This document shows, one piece after another, positions 1 through 8,663 of a stretch of 64,000 nt of DNA. The translations under genes and the position numbers were made by a program. The DNA is from Bacillota bacterium. Its GTDB lineage: Bacteria; Bacillota; Clostridia; Christensenellales; Christensenellaceae. Each line of letters opens with the position of its first letter. The first letter of the stretch is position 1. Under the pieces are notes generated by a model, which worked only from the letters and a program-made list of their open reading frames with translations, was not told the origin of the DNA and ran no database searches. The stretch spans positions 124,001 to 188,000 of the forward strand of contig JAEYKI010000019.1 of the NCBI GenBank assembly GCA_023408315.1, written 5' to 3'.

Positions 1-1468
1 TCTTTCCCGTTCCCGGCCCTGCCAGCACTGAGACCACACGGGAAGATGCGGAGGCCGCCTGCCATTGTTCTCTGTTCAGCCCATAGCCCCCGGACTCGGT
101 TTCCACCTGGGGCTCCACTGCGTTCTGCTTGGGCACAGGTTTTTTGGCAGCCGCTTCCCGGTGTGGAGCTGCAGCAGGCTTGGCAACCTCTAACCCGGAA
201 AAAAGCAGCTGGCCCATCAGCCCGTCTATCTCCGATTTTTCCAGTATTTTTATTTTACCGTATTCCCCGTCGAAACCGGGAGTACAGTCAACCTTGCCAT
301 CCCGCACTCTGCGAACAGCCTCCGCAAGGCAGGGACCGGCCTGGCGTTCTATGGCTTCCAGGGGAACGCTGCGCAATATATGCAGCTCCGGCCCCAGAGC
401 GCCGAGTAATTCAAGATATAATTGCGCTACCTTTTTGCTGGCGGTTGTGAGCCCGGCAGAGGCGGCAATAACCTCGGGCAGGGGAACCAGGTTTTCAAAC
501 TGCGGCGCAGCCTGGGGAACATAGCCTTCCGGCCTGTCCGCAAGCGTTTCCACGCGGGCGAGTACGCCCACGGTGATTTTATGGCCGCATACGGGGCATA
601 TACCGCCCAAAGCACGGGTCTCCGCAGGAGAGAGGCATTGGCCGCATGCGCGGTGTCCGTCGAAGTGGTATTTGCCTTCTTCAGGGAAGAATTCTATGGT
701 TCCCGCAAAGCCCGGGTTGCGTTTATCCAGGGCATGGCGGATAGAGCTGTAGGATAGTTCGCAATCAAACAGGTTGGCCTCACGCGCCAGATTGGCGGGA
801 GAGTGCGCATCCGAATTGGAGACCAGGGTAAACCGGTCCAGCGAGGAAAGCCGCCAGTTCATGGGCGGATCGGAAGAAAGGCCGGTTTCCAGCGCGTGAA
901 TATGAGGCGTTAGATCTCCAAAGCAGTCTTCTATCCGGTCAAAACCGGAGTTGGCGCCAAAAATAGAAAAATGCGGGGTCCAGATATGAGCCGGAATAAA
1001 AACAGCCCGCGGGCAGGCATCCAAGGTGATTTCGAGTAAATCGCGGCTGGACAGGCCCAGAATGGGCCTGCCGTCTGAATGCAGGTTTGCTCCCAAATCC
1101 TCAAGCCGTTTGGAGATCGCTTTGGCGTCTGCAATAGAGGGCAACAGGATAAGATTGTGTACTTTGCGTACCCGTCCGTCCGCTTTGTATATGGAGCTGA
1201 TTTCGCCCGTGACTATAAAGCGGACCCGCCGCCCGGCACCAGCCGTTTGATCCGGCATGGACAGATTGGCCTTTAATGTGTACAGGCCTTCTTCCGCAGG
1301 CTCAAGCTTTTCCTCAAGTTCTTCGCGCCAGGCGGCATGGGTAAAATCACCGGTACCAATGAGATCAAGCCCTTTGCGACGAGCCCAAAGATCCAGCATC
1401 TCCGGTATGCATTCCCTGCTTGTGGCCCGCGAATATTTGGAATGGATATGAAAATCTGCTGTAAACAT
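1..1468 (-). CDS. Endonuclease Q-like PHP domain fused to UvrD-type helicase (5' part only)
   Basis: The reading frame opens at the ATG at 1468 and runs without a stop to the window edge, giving about 489 residues. The first ~400 residues look like the PHP-type endonuclease Q family, which nicks DNA at deaminated bases: metal-binding start TADFHIHSKYSRATS, then IGTGDFTH at about residue 40, and a four-cysteine zinc finger (CGQC, then CPVC 16 residues later) near residues 277-300. After a proline/alanine/lysine-rich linker the frame reads NREQWQAA and ends at the edge in AGPGTGK, the Walker A loop of UvrD/Rep helicases. The visible part therefore predicts a damage-specific nuclease joined to a superfamily 1 helicase. 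The helicase body lies outside the window. The EndoQ assignment is by motif recall; repair of uracil or hypoxanthine lesions is inferred from the family. Confidence 0.8.
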   Translation of the reverse strand, partial: MFTADFHIHSKYSRATSRECIPEMLDLWARRKGLDLIGTGDFTHAAWREELEEKLEPAEEGLYTLKANLSMPDQTAGAGRRVRFIVTGEISSIYKADGRVRKVHNLILLPSIADAKAISKRLEDLGANLHSDGRPILGLSSRDLLEITLDACPRAVFIPAHIWTPHFSIFGANSGFDRIEDCFGDLTPHIHALETGLSSDPPMNWRLSSLDRFTLVSNSDAHSPANLAREANLFDCELSYSSIRHALDKRNPGFAGTIEFFPEEGKYHFDGHRACGQCLSPAETRALGGICPVCGHKITVGVLARVETLADRPEGYVPQAAPQFENLVPLPEVIAASAGLTTASKKVAQLYLELLGALGPELHILRSVPLEAIERQAGPCLAEAVRRVRDGKVDCTPGFDGEYGKIKILEKSEIDGLMGQLLFSGLEVAKPAAAPHREAAAKKPVPKQNAVEPQVETESGGYGLNREQWQAASASSRVVSVLAGPGTGK

Positions 1469-1668
1469 ATGAACACCTGTTTAAAGATTTATTTTTTAAC
1501 GGCATTATCGTATCATAATTTTGTGAGTTTTGATATATTGGGACAAAATTAATGAAAGAAGTTTAAAAAATGCTATAAAAAATAGTATTTTAGTAGGAAT
1601 TAAAAAGGATTTCTTTGCTACCTTGTAGAATTTTTTTTAATTACAAATTGTATACACAAGAGGTTAAT

Positions 1669-3657
1669 ATGAATTCCCTGCTGCATTTTTCCCTATTATT
1701 GCTGGATGGTTCTACGCTTGCGGAAAAGATAAGCTGCATACTCAAAATAAATAATCGTTATTCGGGCGACATGGACGTGGCTAGAGACAAGGCTTTGTTT
1801 ATCGATAAATTTTTGCAAAAGGAGTACGACATATTAATTGCAGAAGTGGCGCCATGGCTGGCCGATCCTTTTGAGTTGCTGGCCTTTGTAAAAGCGGTAC
1901 GTAAAGAGATTCCTTTTGTATTTGTTGGAGACCCGGTTTACGAAGATATCGCGCTTGGGTTGCTTGCGGCCGGGGCGGACGATTTTGTATTTACAGACAG
2001 GCCGCAAAGAATTGCAATGGTCATTCCCAGGCTTGTGCGCTGGACTCAAAGGGAGAGAGAACTGGCGCTGCAAAGGGAGCGACTGGAGAAAACCGCGGCA
2101 AACCTGGAATTGGTTCAAAGTATAGCCATGATAGGAAGCTGGGAGTGGAATATGCAAAATGACGAGACGATCTGGTCAAGCCAAACATACAGGCTGTTTG
2201 GGGTTGAGCCGGGAAGCATCACTGTAAAAAAAGGCCTGTTTTTAGACCGGATGAGTCCGAAAGACCGAGAAGCAGTATCCCGGATAATAAACGAGGCTCT
2301 GGAAAAAAACAAGCCCTATGAGGTGGAATTTTGCTTTACAGGCGCGGACGGAAAGCAACGAACCGTCCTTTCCAAAGGGGGGGGTGTGTATGACGGAGGC
2401 GGCAAACTGGCGGGAATGAAGGGCACGCTGCAGGATATAACCGGGCGCAAAGCAGCGGAAGAGGCCTGCCGCCAGAGGGAATACCTTCTGCAGAAAATTA
2501 TAGACAACTCCAATGATATTATTTTTTTGAAAGACTGCCATAGCAGGGTGATACTTGCAAACAGGGCGATGGAAAAACTGCACGGCAGTAGCCTGGACAA
2601 AATAATTGGCAAAACGGCTCTGGAATATTTTATTGACCGGGAATCTGCGGAAAGAATGATGGATGGCGACAGGCGGATCATGGGGCAAAACGAGGCTATG
2701 GTAACGGAAGACCGCATCCGCACAAAAAACGGCGAAGAGATATTTTTCACTTCAAGAGTGCCCTGGCATGACGAAAACGGAAACGTAATGGGTATTGTGG
2801 GCATAGCCCGAAATATAACGGAAAGAAAGAATCTTGAACTTACGCTGGAGAAACAAAGAGCGGAACTGGAAGAAAGAAACAAACTGACGCTGGATTTCTT
2901 TATCAATATATCGCACGAGTTTAAAACGCCCATCTCCGCCCTGATGCTTGCGCTGGAAATAGTGAGCCGGGGCCTGGAGACAAACGAAATAGACGGCAAA
3001 GCGCTGCTGGATCAGGCAGAGGTAATTCGGCGGAACGCCCTGCGATTGAGCAGACTGGTGGAAAATCTGCTGGATATTACAAAAATAGACGCGGGGTTCA
3101 TGTCGCCCAAATTGAAGCTGGTGGATATTGTAAGCCTGATTGCAGACATTGTTGCCTCCATGAAAAGCTATACGGAGCAAAAGGGGCTCAAACTGTCGTT
3201 CTTAAGTTCTGTGGACACATTGTTTGCGGCTACGGACAGCCAGTTTATAGAGAGAATTGTTTTAAATATTGTATCCAATGCAATCAACCATACGGCAACA
3301 GGGGGTACAATCAAAATAAAACTGCAAAACAATAAGCGTACATTTACAATCACGATCCAAGACAATGGGAAAGGCATCCCCCAGGATAAACAGGCAATTA
3401 TATTTGAACGGTTCAGGCAGGTGGACGCTTCCTTTACGCGTTCTTCAAAAGGATCTGGTATTGGACTTGCAATCACAAAATCACTGGTTGAACTTTTGGG
3501 GGGACGGATCAGCTTAAAAAGCGCCATAGGCAAAGGAAGCGAGTTTAAAATATGCCTGCCGCGTACAGCGACAGACAACGCATACAGCAGCGACAAGGAT
3601 TATATGCAAATGCAAAAAAGGATAGAGACCGAATTCTCCAACATAGATTTTACTTAA
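1669..3657 (+). CDS. PAS-domain sensor histidine kinase
   Basis: A 662-residue kinase with no obvious membrane segment. Domains in order: a receiver-like N-terminal region (~5-120), two PAS/PAC sensor modules (~135-265 and 270-395), a HisKA dimerisation domain with the phospho-acceptor in the H box NISHEFKTP (His416), and a HATPase_c domain with N box NAINH, G1 box DNGKGIP and G2 box GSGIGLA. I chose the ATG at 1669 because AGAGGT lies just upstream; a longer frame from 1615 has no comparable site. The N-terminal region keeps the receiver fold pattern, but whether it is phosphorylated cannot be told. The response regulator gene follows after 68 nt, so the two very likely form one cytoplasmic two-component system. 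The signal is unknown. Confidence 0.88.
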   Translation: MNSLLHFSLLLLDGSTLAEKISCILKINNRYSGDMDVARDKALFIDKFLQKEYDILIAEVAPWLADPFELLAFVKAVRKEIPFVFVGDPVYEDIALGLLAAGADDFVFTDRPQRIAMVIPRLVRWTQRERELALQRERLEKTAANLELVQSIAMIGSWEWNMQNDETIWSSQTYRLFGVEPGSITVKKGLFLDRMSPKDREAVSRIINEALEKNKPYEVEFCFTGADGKQRTVLSKGGGVYDGGGKLAGMKGTLQDITGRKAAEEACRQREYLLQKIIDNSNDIIFLKDCHSRVILANRAMEKLHGSSLDKIIGKTALEYFIDRESAERMMDGDRRIMGQNEAMVTEDRIRTKNGEEIFFTSRVPWHDENGNVMGIVGIARNITERKNLELTLEKQRAELEERNKLTLDFFINISHEFKTPISALMLALEIVSRGLETNEIDGKALLDQAEVIRRNALRLSRLVENLLDITKIDAGFMSPKLKLVDIVSLIADIVASMKSYTEQKGLKLSFLSSVDTLFAATDSQFIERIVLNIVSNAINHTATGGTIKIKLQNNKRTFTITIQDNGKGIPQDKQAIIFERFRQVDASFTRSSKGSGIGLAITKSLVELLGGRISLKSAIGKGSEFKICLPRTATDNAYSSDKDYMQMQKRIETEFSNIDFT

Positions 3658-3725
3658 ATGAAACGCCGCTTTAAACTGTGTGTAAATTTAAAAACATACA
3701 TTGGACGGTCTTTGAGGTAACGGAA

Positions 3726-4400
3726 TTGAATGTTTTGATATGTGATGACAGCCCGTCTGTTCACCAGGCATTGGGCGCATGTTTTTCTGTAAATAAGATT
3801 GATTACGCCTCCGCATTTGATGGCGAAGAGGCTCTGTTCTGGATTAGATCCGGGCAATTCGACATGGTAATACTTGATCTGGTGATGCCCAAAATATCGG
3901 GGATAGACGTGTGCCGCGAAATACGCAAAACCAGCGATATACCAATTATTATGCTCACGGTGCTGGGGGAAGAGATGGAAAGGATATTGGGTATAGAACT
4001 AGGGGCGGACGATTATATTGTAAAGCCTTTCTCGTCCAGGGAAGTTTTAGTGCGAATGAGAAATATTTTAAAGCGCACCTATCCGCCCGGAAGGAAACAT
4101 CAAAAGCTTGTTTTTAAAGAGATATCCATAGATATGGACCGTTATGAAATACTGGTGCTGAATGAACCCCTGGAAGCCACGCCAAAGGAAGTGCAAATTA
4201 TGTACCTGCTTGGGCAGAACAGGGAAAAAGTACTCTCCAGGGGAGAGATTCTCTCAAAGGTGTGGGGATATGAATTTTTAGGGGATACCAGGGTGGTGGA
4301 TACGCATGTAAAAAGGCTGCGGAAAAAATTTGCAGATAAAAACGTGCAGTTTTCCATTCAAACCATTTATGGTGTGGGCTATAAATTTATAGAAAACTGA
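3726..4400 (+). CDS. OmpR/PhoB-family response regulator
   Basis: Receiver domain (residues ~1-115) with the acidic pair DD near residue 6, phospho-acceptor Asp51 in VILDLVMP, and the conserved Lys in IVKPFSS. It is followed by a winged-helix DNA-binding domain (~125-224) containing TPKEVQIMYLL and the wing motif TIYGVGYKF. A TTG at 3726 is preferred as start because GAGG sits 8 nt upstream and translation begins exactly at the receiver fold; an in-frame GTG at 3678 adds 16 residues with no good ribosome site. It lies directly downstream of the PAS histidine kinase and is its probable partner. Confidence 0.88.
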   Translation: MNVLICDDSPSVHQALGACFSVNKIDYASAFDGEEALFWIRSGQFDMVILDLVMPKISGIDVCREIRKTSDIPIIMLTVLGEEMERILGIELGADDYIVKPFSSREVLVRMRNILKRTYPPGRKHQKLVFKEISIDMDRYEILVLNEPLEATPKEVQIMYLLGQNREKVLSRGEILSKVWGYEFLGDTRVVDTHVKRLRKKFADKNVQFSIQTIYGVGYKFIEN

Positions 4401-4586
4401 CAAAATGGGCACATGTACAGGAGGCATAAGGCAGCCGCAAGCAAAACCATACCATGATTTGCTGAAATCTGCCAAAAATTCGTATTTATTGTAATTTTTT
4501 ATGGAATAATTGCTTGAAATATTGTATATTAATTTTAGAACATTTTGTGATTACGTGTTTTTTAATGGGTGGGAGATAAAAATACA

Positions 4587-7022
4587 ATGATCCAGAATAT
4601 CTTTTTAATTATGTTTCTTTTTGCCGTCGGAATTTTTCTGCCGGTTGTAGTTCTGCTTCTGAAAAAGTCCAGAAAATTAGAGTCTGAGAATAAATCCTAT
4701 CAAACCAAAACCAGCCGTTACAGAACATTTATAGATGCGGTTGATAGCAAGATTTATTTAAAAGACGAAAGTTTGCATTACGTTTTTGTGAACAAAGCGT
4801 TTTGCGAATTTGCCGGAAAACAGGAAAAAGAGATACTGGGCAAGGACGATTATGGCATTATGGACCCGGAACTGGCAAAAAAAAGGCATGCATTGGGGAT
4901 GGAAACCCTGGAGAAAAAGATTCCGGTTCAAACCGAGTTTGAGTGGAATAACCAGGTATTCAGGGAAACAGAATTTCCCGCATGTATGGAAAACGGCAAA
5001 ACGGGTATAGGCGCTTATATGCGCGATGTAACAGCGGAATACCTGAACAGAAAAAAATTACAAAAAACGGTATTGAGAAACAACATTTTGCTGGATGTGA
5101 TCAACCGTCCGTTTGAGACTACCAAGCTACAGATGGATTATGTTTTAAACGAGGCCTTAAAGCTTACGGAGAGCAAATATGGGTATATTTTTCTGTTTGA
5201 TCAGGAAAAAGAAGAATTTACCCTCAACACCTGGTCTTGCGATGTGGAGATTTCGTGCCGCCTTTCAGACCAGGCCAAACATACGCTGAAAAACGTGGGA
5301 TTTTGGGGAGAAGTGGTACGCCAGAAAAAGCCTGTCTTAGACAACGATTTTAAAGCGCCCGGTCCTTTGAAAAATGGCCTTCCCCCAGGGCATGTTGAAA
5401 TAAGCAGGTTCATGTCTATTCCCGTGCTGATAGACGACAGAATTGTGGCCATCGTTGGGCTGGCCAATAAAGAAGAGGATTACGATGAGAATGATGTTTT
5501 TCACATGACCGTGCTGATGGCCGGTGTTTGGAACGCAAAAACAAGAAAAGAGTTTCAGGAAAAATTGTTTTTTGAGAGAAATGAATACCTGCAAACGCTG
5601 GTATCCATTGGCGACGGCGTTATGGTGGTTGACAGGCAGGGCAGAATTGAAATGCTCAACCGGACCGCGCAGAACCTGACCGGATGGTCCCTGGAAGAAG
5701 CCGTGGGCCAACAGTATCACAATGTCTTTTTGGTTTCGGTGGAGGACGGGATAAACATGGTTAAAGACCCTATTCGCCAGGCAATGATAACAGATTCTGT
5801 TCAGGTTCAAAAAGACCCGGTAATTTTGATTTCCAAAAATGGGGACAAGTGCTGCGTGGAAAACAGCGCGGCGCCCATACGCGACGAGAAAAACAATATG
5901 ATTGGCGTTGTGCTTATTTTTCGCGATGTTACGGAAAAAAAGGAGCAGAGGCAGGAAATTGAATATTTAAGCTTCCATGACCCTCTGACCGGCCTGTATA
6001 ACAGAAGGTTTTTTGAAGAGGCCATGCTGTGTTTGGACATACAGCCCAACATTCCCATTTCTATTATAATGGGTGATGTGAACGGGCTCAAACTGACAAA
6101 CGATATATTCGGGCACTCATATGGAGACGTGCTGCTTAAAAAGTTTTCCCAGGTGCTGCAAAAGGTGGTGCGCGCGGATGATATCGTCGCGCGCTTTGGG
6201 GGCGACGAATTTGTGCTTCTGCTGCCAAAAACCAGCCGCGAAGAAGCCATGCAGATTATTAAAGACGTAAAGGCCCGGTTTGAATTGGAACAGGTGAAAG
6301 CAATCAAAGGGAGCATATCCATGGGCCTGGATACAAAACAGGAAGAAACCGAGGACTTAATGCACGTGCTTGAAAATGCGGAAGAAAAAATGTATATAGA
6401 AAAGGCGCTGGAGCGTAAATCTGCCAAAGGAACGGTAATCAATGAAATTGTGCAGATGCTCCACCAGAACAGCGAGCTTGAAAAAATGCACGCGCTGCGC
6501 GTGAGCGCCATATGTTATGCGTTTGGGCGCAGGCTCAATCTGCCGGACGTGGAACTGCGCAAATTGAGAGACGCGGGTTATTTGCACGACATTGGAAAAA
6601 TAGGCCTGGAAACAAAGATTTTGAACAACAAGATGGTGCTTACCACCAAGGAATGGGGAACGGTAAAAAGGCACCCCATTATTGGCTTCCGGATACTGAA
6701 CGCATTTGATGGGACGCTTGATTTGGCTGAATCTGTTTTGACGCATCACGAAAGATGGGATGGTTCGGGGTATCCAAAAGGCTTAAAAGGGGACGAGATA
6801 CCGCTCATCGCCAGGATTATTGCCCTTGCGGAAAGTTATGACAGGATTGTGTTCTCGGGTGAAGTTTCTCCGCAGGAAGCGCACGAGGCTGCTGCGGAAT
6901 CCATCAACAAAAATTCGGGCGTGCAGTTTGACCCTATCATAGCGCAAACATTCCTGCGCTTTGTGGACGAACCGGAGAGGCTGGAAACCGAATTGAAGGA
7001 TGCGGTGCATATCCGCTTTTAA
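4587..7022 (+). CDS. Membrane-anchored PAS-GAF-PAS-GGDEF-HD-GYP cyclic-di-GMP protein
   Basis: About 811 residues. One N-terminal hydrophobic segment (~2-25) is followed by PAS (~45-150), GAF (~160-310), a second PAS (~335-455), a GGDEF diguanylate cyclase domain and an HD-GYP phosphodiesterase domain. GGDEF is intact near residue 538, and an RADD motif five residues before it matches the product-inhibition site. HD-GYP keeps HDIGKIG (~residue 665), HHE and the GYP signature (~727). Both catalytic domains look competent, so the protein could both make and break cyclic di-GMP depending on its sensors. The ATG at 4587 is chosen; an in-frame GTG at 4569 would add six residues. The preceding 168 nt are AT-rich and probably hold the promoter. 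Confidence 0.88.
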   Translation: MIQNIFLIMFLFAVGIFLPVVVLLLKKSRKLESENKSYQTKTSRYRTFIDAVDSKIYLKDESLHYVFVNKAFCEFAGKQEKEILGKDDYGIMDPELAKKRHALGMETLEKKIPVQTEFEWNNQVFRETEFPACMENGKTGIGAYMRDVTAEYLNRKKLQKTVLRNNILLDVINRPFETTKLQMDYVLNEALKLTESKYGYIFLFDQEKEEFTLNTWSCDVEISCRLSDQAKHTLKNVGFWGEVVRQKKPVLDNDFKAPGPLKNGLPPGHVEISRFMSIPVLIDDRIVAIVGLANKEEDYDENDVFHMTVLMAGVWNAKTRKEFQEKLFFERNEYLQTLVSIGDGVMVVDRQGRIEMLNRTAQNLTGWSLEEAVGQQYHNVFLVSVEDGINMVKDPIRQAMITDSVQVQKDPVILISKNGDKCCVENSAAPIRDEKNNMIGVVLIFRDVTEKKEQRQEIEYLSFHDPLTGLYNRRFFEEAMLCLDIQPNIPISIIMGDVNGLKLTNDIFGHSYGDVLLKKFSQVLQKVVRADDIVARFGGDEFVLLLPKTSREEAMQIIKDVKARFELEQVKAIKGSISMGLDTKQEETEDLMHVLENAEEKMYIEKALERKSAKGTVINEIVQMLHQNSELEKMHALRVSAICYAFGRRLNLPDVELRKLRDAGYLHDIGKIGLETKILNNKMVLTTKEWGTVKRHPIIGFRILNAFDGTLDLAESVLTHHERWDGSGYPKGLKGDEIPLIARIIALAESYDRIVFSGEVSPQEAHEAAAESINKNSGVQFDPIIAQTFLRFVDEPERLETELKDAVHIRF

Positions 7023-7114
7023 AGGTTTATTTTTTTGCCGGATTCACGGTAATCTATTGAATCATTGATGCGTAAGCATTAAAATAATGACAGAAACTGA
7101 AAGGGGAAAGTGTT

Positions 7115-7978
7115 ATGGTACTGGATATCATTATTGCCATTGTTGTGATCTATTTTGTGATTATATTCTTCGCGGGGATCCGGATTGTTCGTCCTACTTC
7201 CCGCGGCCTGGTTGAGACGCTTGGTAAATACAGCAAGTTCGCAAATCCGGGGTTTCACTGGATATATCCCGGTATTCAAAAAATATACCTGGTGAATGTT
7301 ACGGAGCAGATGTTCAACGCGGACCCGCAGGTAATTATAACAAACGACAACCTGAACGCCACTGTGGACGCGCAGGTGTATTTTCGTGTGCGGAGTGATG
7401 AGGAAAGCGTTAAAAATTCCATGTACAATGTAAACAATTATAAGGTGCAGATTGTGAATCTGGCCAGAACAACGCTTAGAAACATCATTGGCACCATGAC
7501 CCTGAAATCTGCCAACAGCGAACGAGGACGCATCAATATGGATCTGCAGGAAACGCTGCGGGAAGAAACAAAATTTTGGGGTATAGACATTGTGCGTACC
7601 GAACTGAAAGAAATTGATCCGCCCAAGGACGTGCAGGAAACCATGAACAAGGTTGTAAAGGCGGAGAACGAAAAGGTTTCCGCCGTAGACTTTGCCACGG
7701 CGGCAGAAACGCAGGCGGACGGTATGAAACGCGCGGAGATCAAAAAAGCGGAAGGAATTAAGCAGGCCAGAATTTTGCAGGCGGAAGGCGAAGCACAGGC
7801 CATTAAGCTGGTAAACGAGGCGGCGGAGCAGTACTTTAAAGGCAACGCGCAGTTGCTGCGCCAGTTGCAGGCAGTGGAAACCGCTCTTAAAGAAAACGCA
7901 AAAATTGTGGTGCCTACAGATTCCGAGCTGGTAAACGTGATTGGCGAGATGGCGGGTATTCTGCCTCTTAAAAAATAA
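7115..7978 (+). CDS. SPFH/stomatin-like membrane protein
   Basis: A 287-residue protein of usual slipin/stomatin length. It has one N-terminal hydrophobic segment (~1-21), an SPFH domain (~25-185; RPTSRGLVETLGKY, then NLNATVDAQVYFRV) and a long alanine/glutamate-rich helix (~180-250; AEGIKQARILQAEGEAQA) that normally drives oligomerisation. Such proteins organise membrane microdomains and often accompany membrane proteases, but no NfeD-type partner lies next to it. Start supported by GAAAGGGGAAAG just upstream of the ATG. Confidence 0.85.
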   Translation: MVLDIIIAIVVIYFVIIFFAGIRIVRPTSRGLVETLGKYSKFANPGFHWIYPGIQKIYLVNVTEQMFNADPQVIITNDNLNATVDAQVYFRVRSDEESVKNSMYNVNNYKVQIVNLARTTLRNIIGTMTLKSANSERGRINMDLQETLREETKFWGIDIVRTELKEIDPPKDVQETMNKVVKAENEKVSAVDFATAAETQADGMKRAEIKKAEGIKQARILQAEGEAQAIKLVNEAAEQYFKGNAQLLRQLQAVETALKENAKIVVPTDSELVNVIGEMAGILPLKK

Positions 7979-8036
7979 GGTGCGGAATTAATACAAATTC
8001 TTGAATTTAAAGCGGAGGCGCGCAGTCTCCTGCCAG

Positions 8037-8066
8037 AAACGGGGCCGTATTTTTATGGCCCCGTTT
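8037..8066 (+). terminator. GC-rich hairpin after the SPFH gene
   Basis: A perfect 10-bp stem (AAACGGGGCC and its complement) with a 10-nt loop. The 3' arm ends in TTT but there is no long T-run, so termination efficiency is uncertain. It sits 58 nt after the SPFH stop codon and just before the ribosome site of the next gene. Confidence 0.5.
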
Positions 8067-8097
8067 GCATACAGTTTAAAAAGCAGGAGGAATACGC

Positions 8098-8550
8098 ATG
8101 AAGGAACTGCATGTAACGCGAAAACAGTATAAACAGCTCTGCGGCGTGGGAGGAGGGCTGGCGCTGGTTGCTCTCAGGCTTTTTGCGGGCGTGCTTGTAT
8201 CATTTTTAAATGCTTTTTTGGTGCATTCATATCTGGATTGGGGGTTTTACTACCCATCTTTTTTTCCGCATATATATATTGGCCTGGGGATTATGTATAT
8301 TGTAAACGCCGTTTTGCTGTTTAATAAAAAGCAGATTTTTATTCTGCTATATTTGGTTACGGCGCTTGTTTTTGTTACGGTCAGCGCAATACCGGGCGGC
8401 ATGGGCTTTTTGCTGTACGCGGGGCTGGAGATTCTGGTCATACTGTATTTATTTAAGTCCAAGCGCGCGGCCATAACATTTGAAACAAAAAAAGTTTTTA
8501 TTATAGACCGCGATTTTGGCGCGCTTCCTTACGGCAAAGCAAAGGGATAA
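8098..8550 (+). CDS. Small integral membrane protein, unknown function
   Basis: A 150-residue protein I cannot assign to a family. It shows about four hydrophobic segments (roughly residues 17-40, 55-75, 80-100, 102-122) followed by a basic cytoplasmic-looking tail. The start is well supported by AGGAGG eight nt before the ATG. It lies between the SPFH gene and a beta-CASP hydrolase without a visible functional link to either. Confidence 0.65.
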   Translation: MKELHVTRKQYKQLCGVGGGLALVALRLFAGVLVSFLNAFLVHSYLDWGFYYPSFFPHIYIGLGIMYIVNAVLLFNKKQIFILLYLVTALVFVTVSAIPGGMGFLLYAGLEILVILYLFKSKRAAITFETKKVFIIDRDFGALPYGKAKG

Positions 8551-8663
8551 AAAAACGCTCTTTTTGCAAGGTATACCCCATACGCGCATTTTGTGTTAAA
8601 GTAGTATTCATCAAGGCATCTTGAATTCTAACAGCAAATTGATTTTGCGGAAAGGCGTTCAGT

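Noticed and set aside
46..1476. Several short plus- and minus-strand frames of 60-134 residues
   Set aside because: They lie in other frames of the EndoQ-UvrD gene, which is open on the minus strand from 1468 to the window edge.
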